DNA from: Myxococcales bacterium
GTDB taxonomy: Bacteria; Myxococcota_A; UBA9160; UBA4427
Direction: 5' to 3'
Assembly (NCBI GenBank): GCA_012960035.1
Contig: DUBZ01000032.1
Location: 62,001 to 126,000, forward strand
DNA length: 64,000 nucleotides
The notes under the pieces are model-generated. The model searched no databases and was not told the origin of the DNA. It worked only from the letters and a program-made list of their open reading frames with translations. Shown in pieces: positions 45,862 to 53,942 of this stretch. A program made the translations under genes and the position numbers. How positions within the stretch are numbered: position 1 is the stretch's first letter; every line of letters begins with the position of its first letter.

Positions 45862-46881
45862 ATGCAGGTCTACGCATCGATGGAGCAGCGGCTCAGCCTG
45901 GGGCAGACGGGCGCCCACGCACAACGTGCCGAGGCGCTTGGCTACGACGGGTTGAACGTGCCGGACGCTGTTCACGATGGGTTGTTGATCGCCCACGAAG
46001 CGCTGCGTTCAACCACGCGGCTGCGCGTAGCAACGAGCGTGCTGGTTGTCTTTCCGCGTAGCCCCATGATCGTTGCCGTCGCGGCTTGGGATCTGCAATC
46101 CACTTCGCAGGGTCGCTTCGAAATGGGGCTCGGCACCCAGGTGCGGGGCAATATCGTCGGACGCTACAGCACGCCATGGACGTCTCCAGTGCCGCGAATG
46201 CGCGAATACGTGCTCTCGCTTCGCGCGATCTTCGCGAGCTTTCAAGACGCTGTTCCGCTCAAGTTTGAAGGTGAGCATTATCAGTTCACGAAGATGCAAC
46301 CGTTCTTCAACCCGGGACCCATCGACCACCCCAAGATCCCGATCTATCTCGGCGCAGTCGGTCCGGTGATGACCGCGCTTGCCGGTGAAGTCGCCGACGG
46401 ACATATGAGCCATCCAACGCATTCGGCGCCGCGGGTCCTCCATGAACTCGCGCTGCCCGCACTCGAACGAGGCGCGGCACGGTCGGGACGAAAGATGAGT
46501 GACTTGCACCGCATGGCAGCCGGCATGGTTTCGACCGGCAAGGGCGCTGACGCGGTAGCGGCCCAACGCGAAAAGAATCGAGAGTTGCTGGGCTTCTTGT
46601 ATTCGACCCCCGCCTACTGGCCGGCGCTCGAAATCTTCGGTTGTCGTGAAGTCGGAGAAAAGTTGCATTCGATGACTCGCGAAGGAAAGTGGGCCGAGAT
46701 GCCGGGTTTGATCGACGACGAACTCCTCGAAAACATCATCCCAAGCGGGACCTATGATGAAATCGCAGACGTCTTGATCAAACGCAACGAAGGGCTCGCG
46801 ACACAGATCACGTTTCCGATGCCCGACGATCCCGCGGAAGACGGTCGCACGCGAGAAGTGATCGCCGCGCTTCGTGCTTAG
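45862..46881 (+). CDS. LLM-class flavin-dependent oxidoreductase (TIGR03617-like)
   Basis: A 339-residue luciferase-like TIM barrel. It opens MQVYASMEQRLSLGQTGAHA and AEALGYDGLNVPDAVHDGLL; the core has LRVATSVLVVFPRSPMIVA, SQGRFEMGLGTQVRGNIVGR and HPKIPIYLGAVGPVMTALAG. The TIGR03617-like branch is thought to use F420, but FMN is also possible. It converges on the GH84 gene with a 4-bp overlap of ends. Confidence 0.83.
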   Translation: MQVYASMEQRLSLGQTGAHAQRAEALGYDGLNVPDAVHDGLLIAHEALRSTTRLRVATSVLVVFPRSPMIVAVAAWDLQSTSQGRFEMGLGTQVRGNIVGRYSTPWTSPVPRMREYVLSLRAIFASFQDAVPLKFEGEHYQFTKMQPFFNPGPIDHPKIPIYLGAVGPVMTALAGEVADGHMSHPTHSAPRVLHELALPALERGAARSGRKMSDLHRMAAGMVSTGKGADAVAAQREKNRELLGFLYSTPAYWPALEIFGCREVGEKLHSMTREGKWAEMPGLIDDELLENIIPSGTYDEIADVLIKRNEGLATQITFPMPDDPAEDGRTREVIAALRA

Positions 46882-48350
46882 TCCGCGCTCTTCGCATCAA
46901 GCAATTGGCTTACGCGCGTTTCGGCGTAACGCACAAATGTGTCTGCGAGACAGCGGTCGATAAATAGCGCCGGGTCTGAACCAAAGGACGCTTCGGTGTC
47001 GTCGAGGGATTGAAGTTGTGCGTACATCACGCGCCGAGGGCCGAAGCTGGCTTTGACTGGACCGGGGACGTGAGTAAGCCGGCCTTCGAAGCGAGAGAAC
47101 GCAAAAAACGCATCGATCGCGTTCGTGAGTCCGGTTGAGCCTGCAGCCGAACTGTCGGCTTCGAAAACGGTGAGGAGGTCGACGGCGATTCGCATTCGCA
47201 GGCATTCGGCTTCGTAAGACTCCAGCCAAGGTTCGAGTTCCTGGGCGAGTTCGCGATCGTCAAGTGCGGTGCGGATTTCGCTTGCGGCACATGATCGCGC
47301 GTTTAGCATTGCGTCGAGATCACTTAATGAGCCCGCCGCACTTTGGCCGTCAGCATGACATGTGCGCATGCAGTCGAACGTTGCTTCGAGTTCAGTATCC
47401 CGGTCGTTCGGCAAGAGCGGCGAAAAGCGATGTGCTCGGGCGAAGAGCGTATAGGCTTCGGAAGCGCCCGCACCCAGCGACTGCGCCGCATGACCCCACG
47501 CTTGTTCGGCGTTGTAGTTGTGGGGGGCGTTCAAATAGTCGGCCGCGGTGCGTACGCCCAGGCGTGACGCGCGCGGGAGTTCCATCGGGTTCAGCAGGAT
47601 GCCACTTGCATGTTCTGCCAGCGTTTCGTCGCGGCCAACGTATGGACCGAGATGCAACATGGGGCGCATGGGGCCGTCACTAACGGGAACGTTGTCCCAG
47701 ATCAGGAGACGTCGGCCCAATAGCTGCGCTCGCGCTCGGATCTCGTCGCCGGTGATGGTCGGGCTGATGACCGTACGGCCGGTCCACGCCACTTCGATTT
47801 TGGGGTCGAGGCTACGTCCGATCTCCTCCAGATAGTCACTGGGTTGTGTGCCGATATAGTCGGTCGGGACGAGCCACAACAATGTGTCGTTGGGTAGCTC
47901 TGCCTTGATGCGATGTGCGAGTGCGACATGCGCTTGAGCGAGGTTTTCGAAGGTTGCACGATCGTCTCTGTGCTGAAGAGTCGTGGGGACGTCGTCCAGC
48001 GCGAGTGAAATAAAACGACTTCCGAGTTCGGTGAAGCCGTGGAACTTGGCGATCAGTCCCTCGACGTCGTCGTCATTCGCGTAGTGGATCGAGAGTCCCG
48101 GTGATATCGCGAAGCCGACGCGCACGCCTGCTTCGTCCCCGCACTGAACCAACGCCGCGAATTCGTCGAGGGTTTCTTGAGGATAGGGATCGCGCCAGTG
48201 TTCGCGGTGGAGAGGGTCGTCCTTTGGCGCATAGAGGTAGCGGTTCATGCCCCACTGTCCGATGTCACGCACCCACGCGAGACGATCTTCCGGGGTGTAC
48301 GTCTTGCCGTAATAACCCTCGACGATGCCGCGATGTTCAAATGCCGTCAT
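46878..48350 (-). CDS. GH84-like beta-N-acetylglucosaminidase
   Basis: A cytoplasmic GH84-family (O-GlcNAcase/hyaluronidase-like) hydrolase of 490 residues. The catalytic barrel starts RGIVEGYYGKTYTPEDRLAW, then NRYLYAPKDDPLHREHWRDP and FISLALDDVPTTL, whose paired Asp (Asp-Asp) are the acid/base and oxazoline-polarising residues. VPTDYIGTQPSDYLEEIG and the IWDNVPVSDG loop are also typical. ATG 48350 has GGAG upstream and overlaps the stop of the Cys-rich gene in ATGA, so the pair is coupled. No signal peptide is seen, so the target is probably intracellular. Confidence 0.8.
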   Translation of the reverse strand: MTAFEHRGIVEGYYGKTYTPEDRLAWVRDIGQWGMNRYLYAPKDDPLHREHWRDPYPQETLDEFAALVQCGDEAGVRVGFAISPGLSIHYANDDDVEGLIAKFHGFTELGSRFISLALDDVPTTLQHRDDRATFENLAQAHVALAHRIKAELPNDTLLWLVPTDYIGTQPSDYLEEIGRSLDPKIEVAWTGRTVISPTITGDEIRARAQLLGRRLLIWDNVPVSDGPMRPMLHLGPYVGRDETLAEHASGILLNPMELPRASRLGVRTAADYLNAPHNYNAEQAWGHAAQSLGAGASEAYTLFARAHRFSPLLPNDRDTELEATFDCMRTCHADGQSAAGSLSDLDAMLNARSCAASEIRTALDDRELAQELEPWLESYEAECLRMRIAVDLLTVFEADSSAAGSTGLTNAIDAFFAFSRFEGRLTHVPGPVKASFGPRRVMYAQLQSLDDTEASFGSDPALFIDRCLADTFVRYAETRVSQLLDAKSAD

Positions 48351-48889
48351 GGCTTTGCAGCTCCGCGCGGCGTCTGATGTTCGGCGCACTCGCTTGCGCG
48401 CAGTAGCGCCAAATTGTTACAACCAGCGGCATTGCAGTGCGGAAGAGCCTCGAACTCACCGGCCCGCACTTGTTGCTCGAAGGTCGTGCGCGAAACCGCA
48501 AACCCATGGGCTTCTACTTCTGAGTCGGCTTCTGCAATCAACAGCGAGTCAAGGCCGTGTTCGGGGGACGTCTTGCCCTCGGGTATGCCTCCGCCGGCGG
48601 ACCGTCCCAAGGGTTCGTGGGTCATGTGGACGTACATCTCATAGTGGTTGTCTCGGTACCAAGTGCCATTGCGTGCAGCGAACACGAGATGCGGACCCGG
48701 GTCGTTGGCGAAGTTCGGAGTCAAGACCGACCGATAGCTCTCCCAGCGCAGGGGAAGCAAGCGTGGGTCGTGTTTGGGTCGGATAAACGTTGGTGTTGCG
48801 AGCCAGGCCTCGGCAAGGCACGGGGGACAGCTCGGCATCGCCGCGGCGTCAAAAACCTCGTCACAATTTGGGCACGCGGCACGGCTCAT
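48347..48889 (-). CDS. Cys-rich zinc-binding-like protein coupled to GH84
   Basis: A 180-residue protein starting MSRAACPNCDEVFDAAAMPS. It has CxxC pairs at the N-terminus (CPNC, CPPC) and a cluster near the C-terminus (CNAAGC and CAEH), which could bind zinc or another metal. The middle (HYEMYVHMTHEPLG and WESYRSVLTPNFAND) is not recognised. It overlaps the GH84 gene by 4 bp. The longer Arg-rich frame upstream to 49213 is considered non-coding. A partner role with the glycosidase is inference from overlap only. Confidence 0.65.
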   Translation of the reverse strand: MSRAACPNCDEVFDAAAMPSCPPCLAEAWLATPTFIRPKHDPRLLPLRWESYRSVLTPNFANDPGPHLVFAARNGTWYRDNHYEMYVHMTHEPLGRSAGGGIPEGKTSPEHGLDSLLIAEADSEVEAHGFAVSRTTFEQQVRAGEFEALPHCNAAGCNNLALLRASECAEHQTPRGAAKP

Positions 48890-48951
48890 GATCACTCGTC
48901 TCTTCAAGATCGAAATGTTGTTGGCTTCAGGGCGCCTTCGCTCGGCGTGAT

Positions 48952-50142
48952 CTATTCGATTTCTTGAAGCGCCATTTCGATCAGGGTCTCCCGTCCTTCG
49001 CGCATGATGTGAACGGTGACTTTCTCGTTTGGCTCGCGGGTGTCGAAAGATCGGAACAAGTCGTCGAAGTTTCGAATCTTTGTGTCGTTGATGCCCACGA
49101 TCACGTCGACGAAGACATTGCCTCGGCGATCCACTTCCATGGGGCGGACTCCGGCGTCTGCCGCCGGTCCTCCGCTCACGACGTCGCGCACGATTACGCC
49201 TTCGACACCCCACTTTACCGCGTAGTTGTCGGGCAGAATGCTCACGCCGATCCCGACCCGTCGAACTCGGCCTTCTTTAATGAGTTGGGGTATGACACGC
49301 TTTACCGTGTCGACTGGGACTGCGAAGCTGATCCCCGCACTTTGACCCGATGAGCTGATGATCGAGGTGTTGACGCCGATCAGCCTGCCGTGCGAATCGA
49401 GTAGCGGACCCCCCGAGTTGCCCGGGTTGATCGAAGCATCGGTTTGAATCACGTCTTCGATCGTGGTGTTGGCGAGGGATTGCATTTCGCGACCGAGCGC
49501 ACTGATGACGCCGGTGGTGAGCGTATGGTCGAGACCAAAGGGGTTGCCGATCGCGAGAACCTTTTGTCCAACCACCAGGTCCTTGGAGCTTCCATGCACA
49601 AGAGGTGCGGGAGCATCAACCGAGCGTTCGAGCTCGAGGACAGCCAAGTCTTTATACGGATCGACGCCGATCAACTTCGCGTCATGAGCCGAACCGTCAG
49701 CGAAGCTCACCGAAAACGCATTGCTGCCTTGAACGACATGAAAGTTGGTGACGACGTGTCGGTCGTCGTCAAATATGAACCCGGAGCCCGTACCTTGGTT
49801 GATCGGGTTCGCGAACAAGCCGAAGAAGCTTCGCTGATACTGCGTGCTCGTCACGAATACGACCGACTCGGAAGTCGCGCGAAACACGTCGATCGTGTTG
49901 CGTTCGTTTTCGAGTAGGGCGTTTTCGCCGAGCGGCGTAGCGACCGGTGCGGTCATGCGGGCTGGGATCGGGGCCACGGGCGGGGCCGCGACCGGGGTTT
50001 GTACCGGGGCTTTCGGTGCGGGCTCACTGTCGCCGCATGCCGCGGCGAAGAATAAACATCCAATCGCGAGGGTCCGTCCGATGCGCCTGCGTACTGTGCA
50101 CGTAAAAAGGGACAGCCCGGTCGTCCTAAGCAGGTTGATCAA
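48952..50142 (-). CDS. HtrA/DegP-type serine protease with PDZ domain, lipoprotein
   Basis: A 396-residue trypsin-like protease. TTG at 50142 has GGAG six bases upstream and yields a signal peptide ending LAIGCLFFAAAC, a lipobox. The catalytic triad is His in HVVTNFHVVQG, Asp in DPYKDLAVLELE and Ser in NPGNSGGPLLDSHG. One C-terminal PDZ-like domain (RRVGIGVSILPDNYAVKWGV onward, ending FRSFDTREPNEKVTVHI) follows. It should degrade or sense misfolded envelope proteins. The long frame upstream of the TTG to 50364 is not needed. Confidence 0.88.
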   Translation of the reverse strand: MINLLRTTGLSLFTCTVRRRIGRTLAIGCLFFAAACGDSEPAPKAPVQTPVAAPPVAPIPARMTAPVATPLGENALLENERNTIDVFRATSESVVFVTSTQYQRSFFGLFANPINQGTGSGFIFDDDRHVVTNFHVVQGSNAFSVSFADGSAHDAKLIGVDPYKDLAVLELERSVDAPAPLVHGSSKDLVVGQKVLAIGNPFGLDHTLTTGVISALGREMQSLANTTIEDVIQTDASINPGNSGGPLLDSHGRLIGVNTSIISSSGQSAGISFAVPVDTVKRVIPQLIKEGRVRRVGIGVSILPDNYAVKWGVEGVIVRDVVSGGPAADAGVRPMEVDRRGNVFVDVIVGINDTKIRNFDDLFRSFDTREPNEKVTVHIMREGRETLIEMALQEIE

Positions 50143-50349
50143 TCTTGACTCCGCGTCTTTTGGGGCGCTTGCCCGGCGCTTGTCTAGCGCTGGGTTGGTG
50201 TGTCGTGTCGCGCGCTTGGCGCGATCTTCCCGGAGGATATCACGGAACCGTTGCCGTCCCAGTTTCCCGTGATCTAACGTCGAGGCCCTTGGGCGAGTCG
50301 ACGATTTTCCGGTCGCGCCGCCAAACCCTTCGAGCAAAGGAAGTCCCCG

Positions 50350-51222
50350 ATGAAGTTCTGGCAAGCCCTTTCATTCTCTGAACCCGACCAGCTGATAGAC
50401 GTTGCAAAGATCTGTGAAGAAGTTGGCTTCGACGGGGCCTTCCTTTCGGACCATATGTTCTATCCGGGCGACTACGAAAACAAATATCCATACTCCGAAG
50501 ACGGCAAGCTCGATGGCTTCACCGCCGAAACAGCGTGGCCCGACCCTTGGGTCACCATTGCGAGCATGGCTGCCGTCACCGAACGCCTGCGCTTCACGAC
50601 CTTCATATACATCCTCGGCTTGCGGAACCCGATCGAAGTTGCGAAGTCGACGTCGACCCTTGGCGTGCTGACCCATGACCGTTTCGCACTTGGGGTCGGC
50701 GCGGGCTGGATGCGCGAAGAGTTCGAGACGATGGGGGTCGAGTTCAAAACCCGTGGCAAGCGGCTCGACGAATCGATCGAAGTTCTGCACAAGCTTTGGA
50801 GTGGCGACTTGGTCGAACATCACGGAAAGCACTTCGACTTTCCGCCGCTTTCGATGTGTCCGGTCCCGGAAAAGCGCGTGCCGGTCTGGGTCGGTGGGAT
50901 TAGTAGTCCCGCCCTACGTCGCGCCGCGCGGATTGGTGACGGATGGCTCGGCTCGGGACAAACCGCCGATCAAGCCGTGGAACTTCTCAACGAGTTGAAC
51001 GGCTATCGCAAAGAGTACGGTCGCGAAAACGAACCGTTCGAATCGATCGTGCCGCTCGTGACTCCGCCAACCCCGGACGATCTCAAAAAAATCGAGGACG
51101 CCGGCGCCGACGCAACGGTGAGTTACCCGTTTACCTACACCGTAGGACCGACGTCGACCCTCGATTCGAAGCGGGCCTACCTAGAAGGCTTCGCCGAAGG
51201 CGTCATCAAAACGATGGGCTAG
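50350..51222 (+). CDS. LLM-class flavin-dependent oxidoreductase (TIGR03619-like)
   Basis: A 290-residue luciferase-like enzyme: MKFWQALSFSEPDQLIDVAK, GFDGAFLSDHMFYPGDYEN, RLRFTTFIYILGLRNPIEVA, HDRFALGVGAGWMREEFETM and FPPLSMCPVPEKRVPVWVGG. AAGGAAG precedes the ATG. Many relatives in actinobacteria and deltaproteobacteria are F420-dependent, but this cannot be shown here. It converges on glnK with 13 bp between stops. Confidence 0.85.
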   Translation: MKFWQALSFSEPDQLIDVAKICEEVGFDGAFLSDHMFYPGDYENKYPYSEDGKLDGFTAETAWPDPWVTIASMAAVTERLRFTTFIYILGLRNPIEVAKSTSTLGVLTHDRFALGVGAGWMREEFETMGVEFKTRGKRLDESIEVLHKLWSGDLVEHHGKHFDFPPLSMCPVPEKRVPVWVGGISSPALRRAARIGDGWLGSGQTADQAVELLNELNGYRKEYGRENEPFESIVPLVTPPTPDDLKKIEDAGADATVSYPFTYTVGPTSTLDSKRAYLEGFAEGVIKTMG

Positions 51223-51235
51223 TCGCCGGGCGCGC

Positions 51236-51577
<342 letters not shown>

Positions 51578-51735
51578 TCAAGTCTCCTTGCGCGGGTTTG
51601 TTGCGAATGTAACCGCAGACCGATGTGTGCCCTAGCGATGAAAGATATCCAACCCAAAGACCCGAGCCGAGCCCGTCTGCGGGGCCGGCCCGGAATTTCA
51701 ACCAAATCGCCTTTGGGTCCAGGTAGGAATCACGA

Positions 51736-53025
51736 TCAACTGTAGGCGGATTCGGAGTGCTGGGAGAGGTCGAGACCCTCGCTTTCGGCTTCTTCGCTTA
51801 CCCTCAGGTCGCCCACCACGAGCTTCATCAGGAAGAGAATGGCGATCGTGGCCGTACAGGCGAATACCGCGGTAAAGCCAATACTCACCAGCTGTCGCAT
51901 GATTTGCTCGCCTTGGGTGACGCCTTCGGGCAATGCAAAGTCCGCAATGAACAGCCCCGTCGCGAGTGCTCCCCAAGCGCCGCCGATGCCATGTACACCG
52001 AACACGTCGAGCGAATCGTCATACCCAAGCATGGGCTTCAGCAAGGTGACCGCGCCGTAGCAAAAGACGCCGGCGCCAACGCCGATCGCGATCGCCCCCA
52101 TCGGCGTCACGAATGCACATGCAGGGGTGATCGCCACGAGGCCAGCAACTGCGCCAGTCGCCGCGCCGAGCACTGTCGGCTTGCCGCGGTGCAGCCATTC
52201 AATCATGATCCAGACCAGGGTGGTTGTTGCCGCTGCGGTCTGGGTGGTGATGAACGCAAGCCCGGCGATTCCGTCGGCCGCAAGTTCGCTGCCGGCGTTG
52301 AATCCGAACCATCCTACCCAGAGAAGCGACGCACCAATCACGGTGAGAGGCAGGTTGTTGGGGTGCATGGGGTCTTTGGTGTAGCCCCGGCGTGGGCCGA
52401 GATAGATCGCAGCGACGAGTGCCGAGAAGCCACTCGACATATGGACAACGAGCCCGCCGGCAAAGTCGAAGGCCTCCATCTCCGTCGCGACGAACCCGCC
52501 GCCCCAGACCATGTGGCAGAGCGGGATATAGACGACGAGAACCCAAATTAAGATGAATGCGGTGTAAACACTGAAGCGCATTCGTTCGGCAAACGCACCG
52601 AGCATGAGAGCCGGTGTGATGATGGCGAACATGCCTTGGAACATGACGAAGACATACGTTGGAATCGTGCCGCTTACGCTATCGGGGGTGATCCCTTGTA
52701 GGCCCAACATGCTGAGGTCGCCAATAAACTGGTTGCCTTCGCCAAAGGCGAGTGAGTAACCGACGACAACCCACATGACACCGATCATGCCCGCCGAGAT
52801 CAGGCATTGCATCAACACGCTGAGCACGTTTTTGGTGCGAACGAGCCCTCCGTAGAAGAGCGCGAGGCCGGGTAGCGTCATCAGCAACACGAGCAACGAT
52901 GCGGTGATCATCCAAGCGGTGTCGCCAGAGTTGATCGTGTCTTCAGCGGCTGCCGTCTTGGCGAAGAGCGTGAGGGCGAGGGATGGAAGTAGGGCGCGCA
53001 ATGCACGAAGTTTTCGAATGGGCAC
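51736..53025 (-). CDS. amtB: Ammonium transporter AmtB
   Basis: An ammonium channel of 429 residues with an N-terminal signal peptide (LRALLPSLALTLFAKTAAA) and 11 membrane helices. GTG at 53025 (VPIRKLRALRALL) follows AAGGAAC by 7 bases. Signature segments include TLPGLALFYGGLVRTKN, GGGFVATEMEAFDFAGGLVV and MSSGFSALVAAIYLGPR with the pore His residues, and DVFGVHGIGGAWGALATGLF. A sigma-54-type promoter lies upstream, so expression is probably induced by nitrogen limitation. Confidence 0.93.
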   Translation of the reverse strand: MPIRKLRALRALLPSLALTLFAKTAAAEDTINSGDTAWMITASLLVLLMTLPGLALFYGGLVRTKNVLSVLMQCLISAGMIGVMWVVVGYSLAFGEGNQFIGDLSMLGLQGITPDSVSGTIPTYVFVMFQGMFAIITPALMLGAFAERMRFSVYTAFILIWVLVVYIPLCHMVWGGGFVATEMEAFDFAGGLVVHMSSGFSALVAAIYLGPRRGYTKDPMHPNNLPLTVIGASLLWVGWFGFNAGSELAADGIAGLAFITTQTAAATTTLVWIMIEWLHRGKPTVLGAATGAVAGLVAITPACAFVTPMGAIAIGVGAGVFCYGAVTLLKPMLGYDDSLDVFGVHGIGGAWGALATGLFIADFALPEGVTQGEQIMRQLVSIGFTAVFACTATIAILFLMKLVVGDLRVSEEAESEGLDLSQHSESAYS

Positions 53026-53098
53026 AGAGTTGTTCCTTGGTTGCCGAGCTCCGGTGTTCGTCGGAGCGTGGGGTGAGATGTCTTGTTGATGTCTACAA

Positions 53099-53114
53099 AG
53101 CAAGTCCTGTGCCC
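53099..53114 (-). promoter_or_regulatory. Candidate sigma-54 promoter of amtB
   Basis: On the minus strand the sequence GGGCACAGGACTTGCT fits the sigma-54 (-24/-12) consensus TGGCAC-N5-TTGCW at all but the first position. It lies 74 to 89 bases before the amtB GTG, leaving a leader of about 60 bases. amtB-glnK operons are commonly NtrC/sigma-54 controlled. Confidence 0.6.
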
Positions 53115-53183
53115 GGACCCACTCAAGTGGGAAGCCTTCTCCACGCGCGGAACGGGCGGCGAGGGATAGACTGCACAAATCTA

Positions 53184-53198
53184 ATGCAGCCCGTGCAT
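53184..53198. promoter_or_regulatory. Palindrome upstream of amtB, possible NtrC-type site
   Basis: ATGCAGCCCGTGCAT is an inverted repeat (ATGCA-N5-TGCAT) about 70 bases upstream of the sigma-54-like promoter, where an enhancer-binding activator would sit. The half sites share TGCA with NtrC sites, though the match to the full consensus is partial. Confidence 0.35.
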
Positions 53199-53504
53199 CG
53201 AAATTGAGCAGATGTGCGGTGGCATGCGCATAGGGGCTCCGATATATCGCCGGCCCCGCCAGTGTGACGAAATTTGCGCAATTCAGTTTTGCTTCCCCGG
53301 ATCAGGGGGCGAAGTACGACTCCCAAAACGCAAGAACGAGATCGTTCATTTTGAAAAGCTCTATGTTTTCAGTTGGCTAAAAACTTCGTGGCGGTTTACC
53401 CTCATCTTGCTGAGTGATCCTATGAACATCTGCTTGAAAGCTTTCGCCCGCGCCGGAATTGGATCCGGTGTTGAAATTCCCCGTTGGATTCGGGGGGGCG
53501 TGAT

Positions 53505-53924
53505 CGGCTGACGAGTCTCGTCGAAGAGTTTTTCGGCCTGAAAAAGGCTCCATTTATATTTGAACGCGGACGCGAGCCAGCCTGAATGACGGAGTCTTTG
53601 CGAAGAGCTGCCAACTTTCTGCGTGAGGGTCTCGAAGGGCAGACCCCGATCCTGAGCATCCACGGTGCTCGGGGCATCGGAAAGTCGTCTCGGGTTCGGG
53701 CGCTGCCGAAGATCGTTGGAGACGAATGAAAAATCACGACCCGCTCGCAGCCGCGCCCAAACGGTGGGTGCGGTAGAAGCACCGAAGACTCCTGAGGATG
53801 CGTTCTCGATGGGGCGCGATTTCGACCGCAGCAAAAAACTGTCGTGTCGGTCCCCAACGAATCGACCGAATTCGAGTTCGCCCCGTCGACTGACTTTGAC
53901 GAGTGGTGGAGTCGGCTGGTCTAG
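53505..53924 (+). pseudogene. Decayed ExeA-like ATPase
   Basis: Successive fragments read EEFFGLKKAPFIFERGREPA, a TGA stop at 53583, then MTESLRRAANFLREGLEG and PILSIHGARGIGKSSRVRAL PKIVGDE, ending at TGA 53727-53729. The order FFGLxxxPF, helix, then Walker A-like GARGIGKSS is that of an ExeA/GspA ATPase and parallels the intact gene at 23482. Later pieces in another frame end in EFEFAPSTDFDEWWSRLV at 53924. The stops and frame changes indicate a pseudogene. The rest of 53026-53504 shows only amtB promoter elements. Confidence 0.55.
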
Positions 53925-53942
53925 ACGACCAACGCCCGTGCG

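Noticed and set aside
53583-53585. In-frame TGA in the ExeA-like remnant as a Sec codon
   Set aside because: The position has no catalytic Cys in the family, and further stops and frame changes follow, so decay is simpler.
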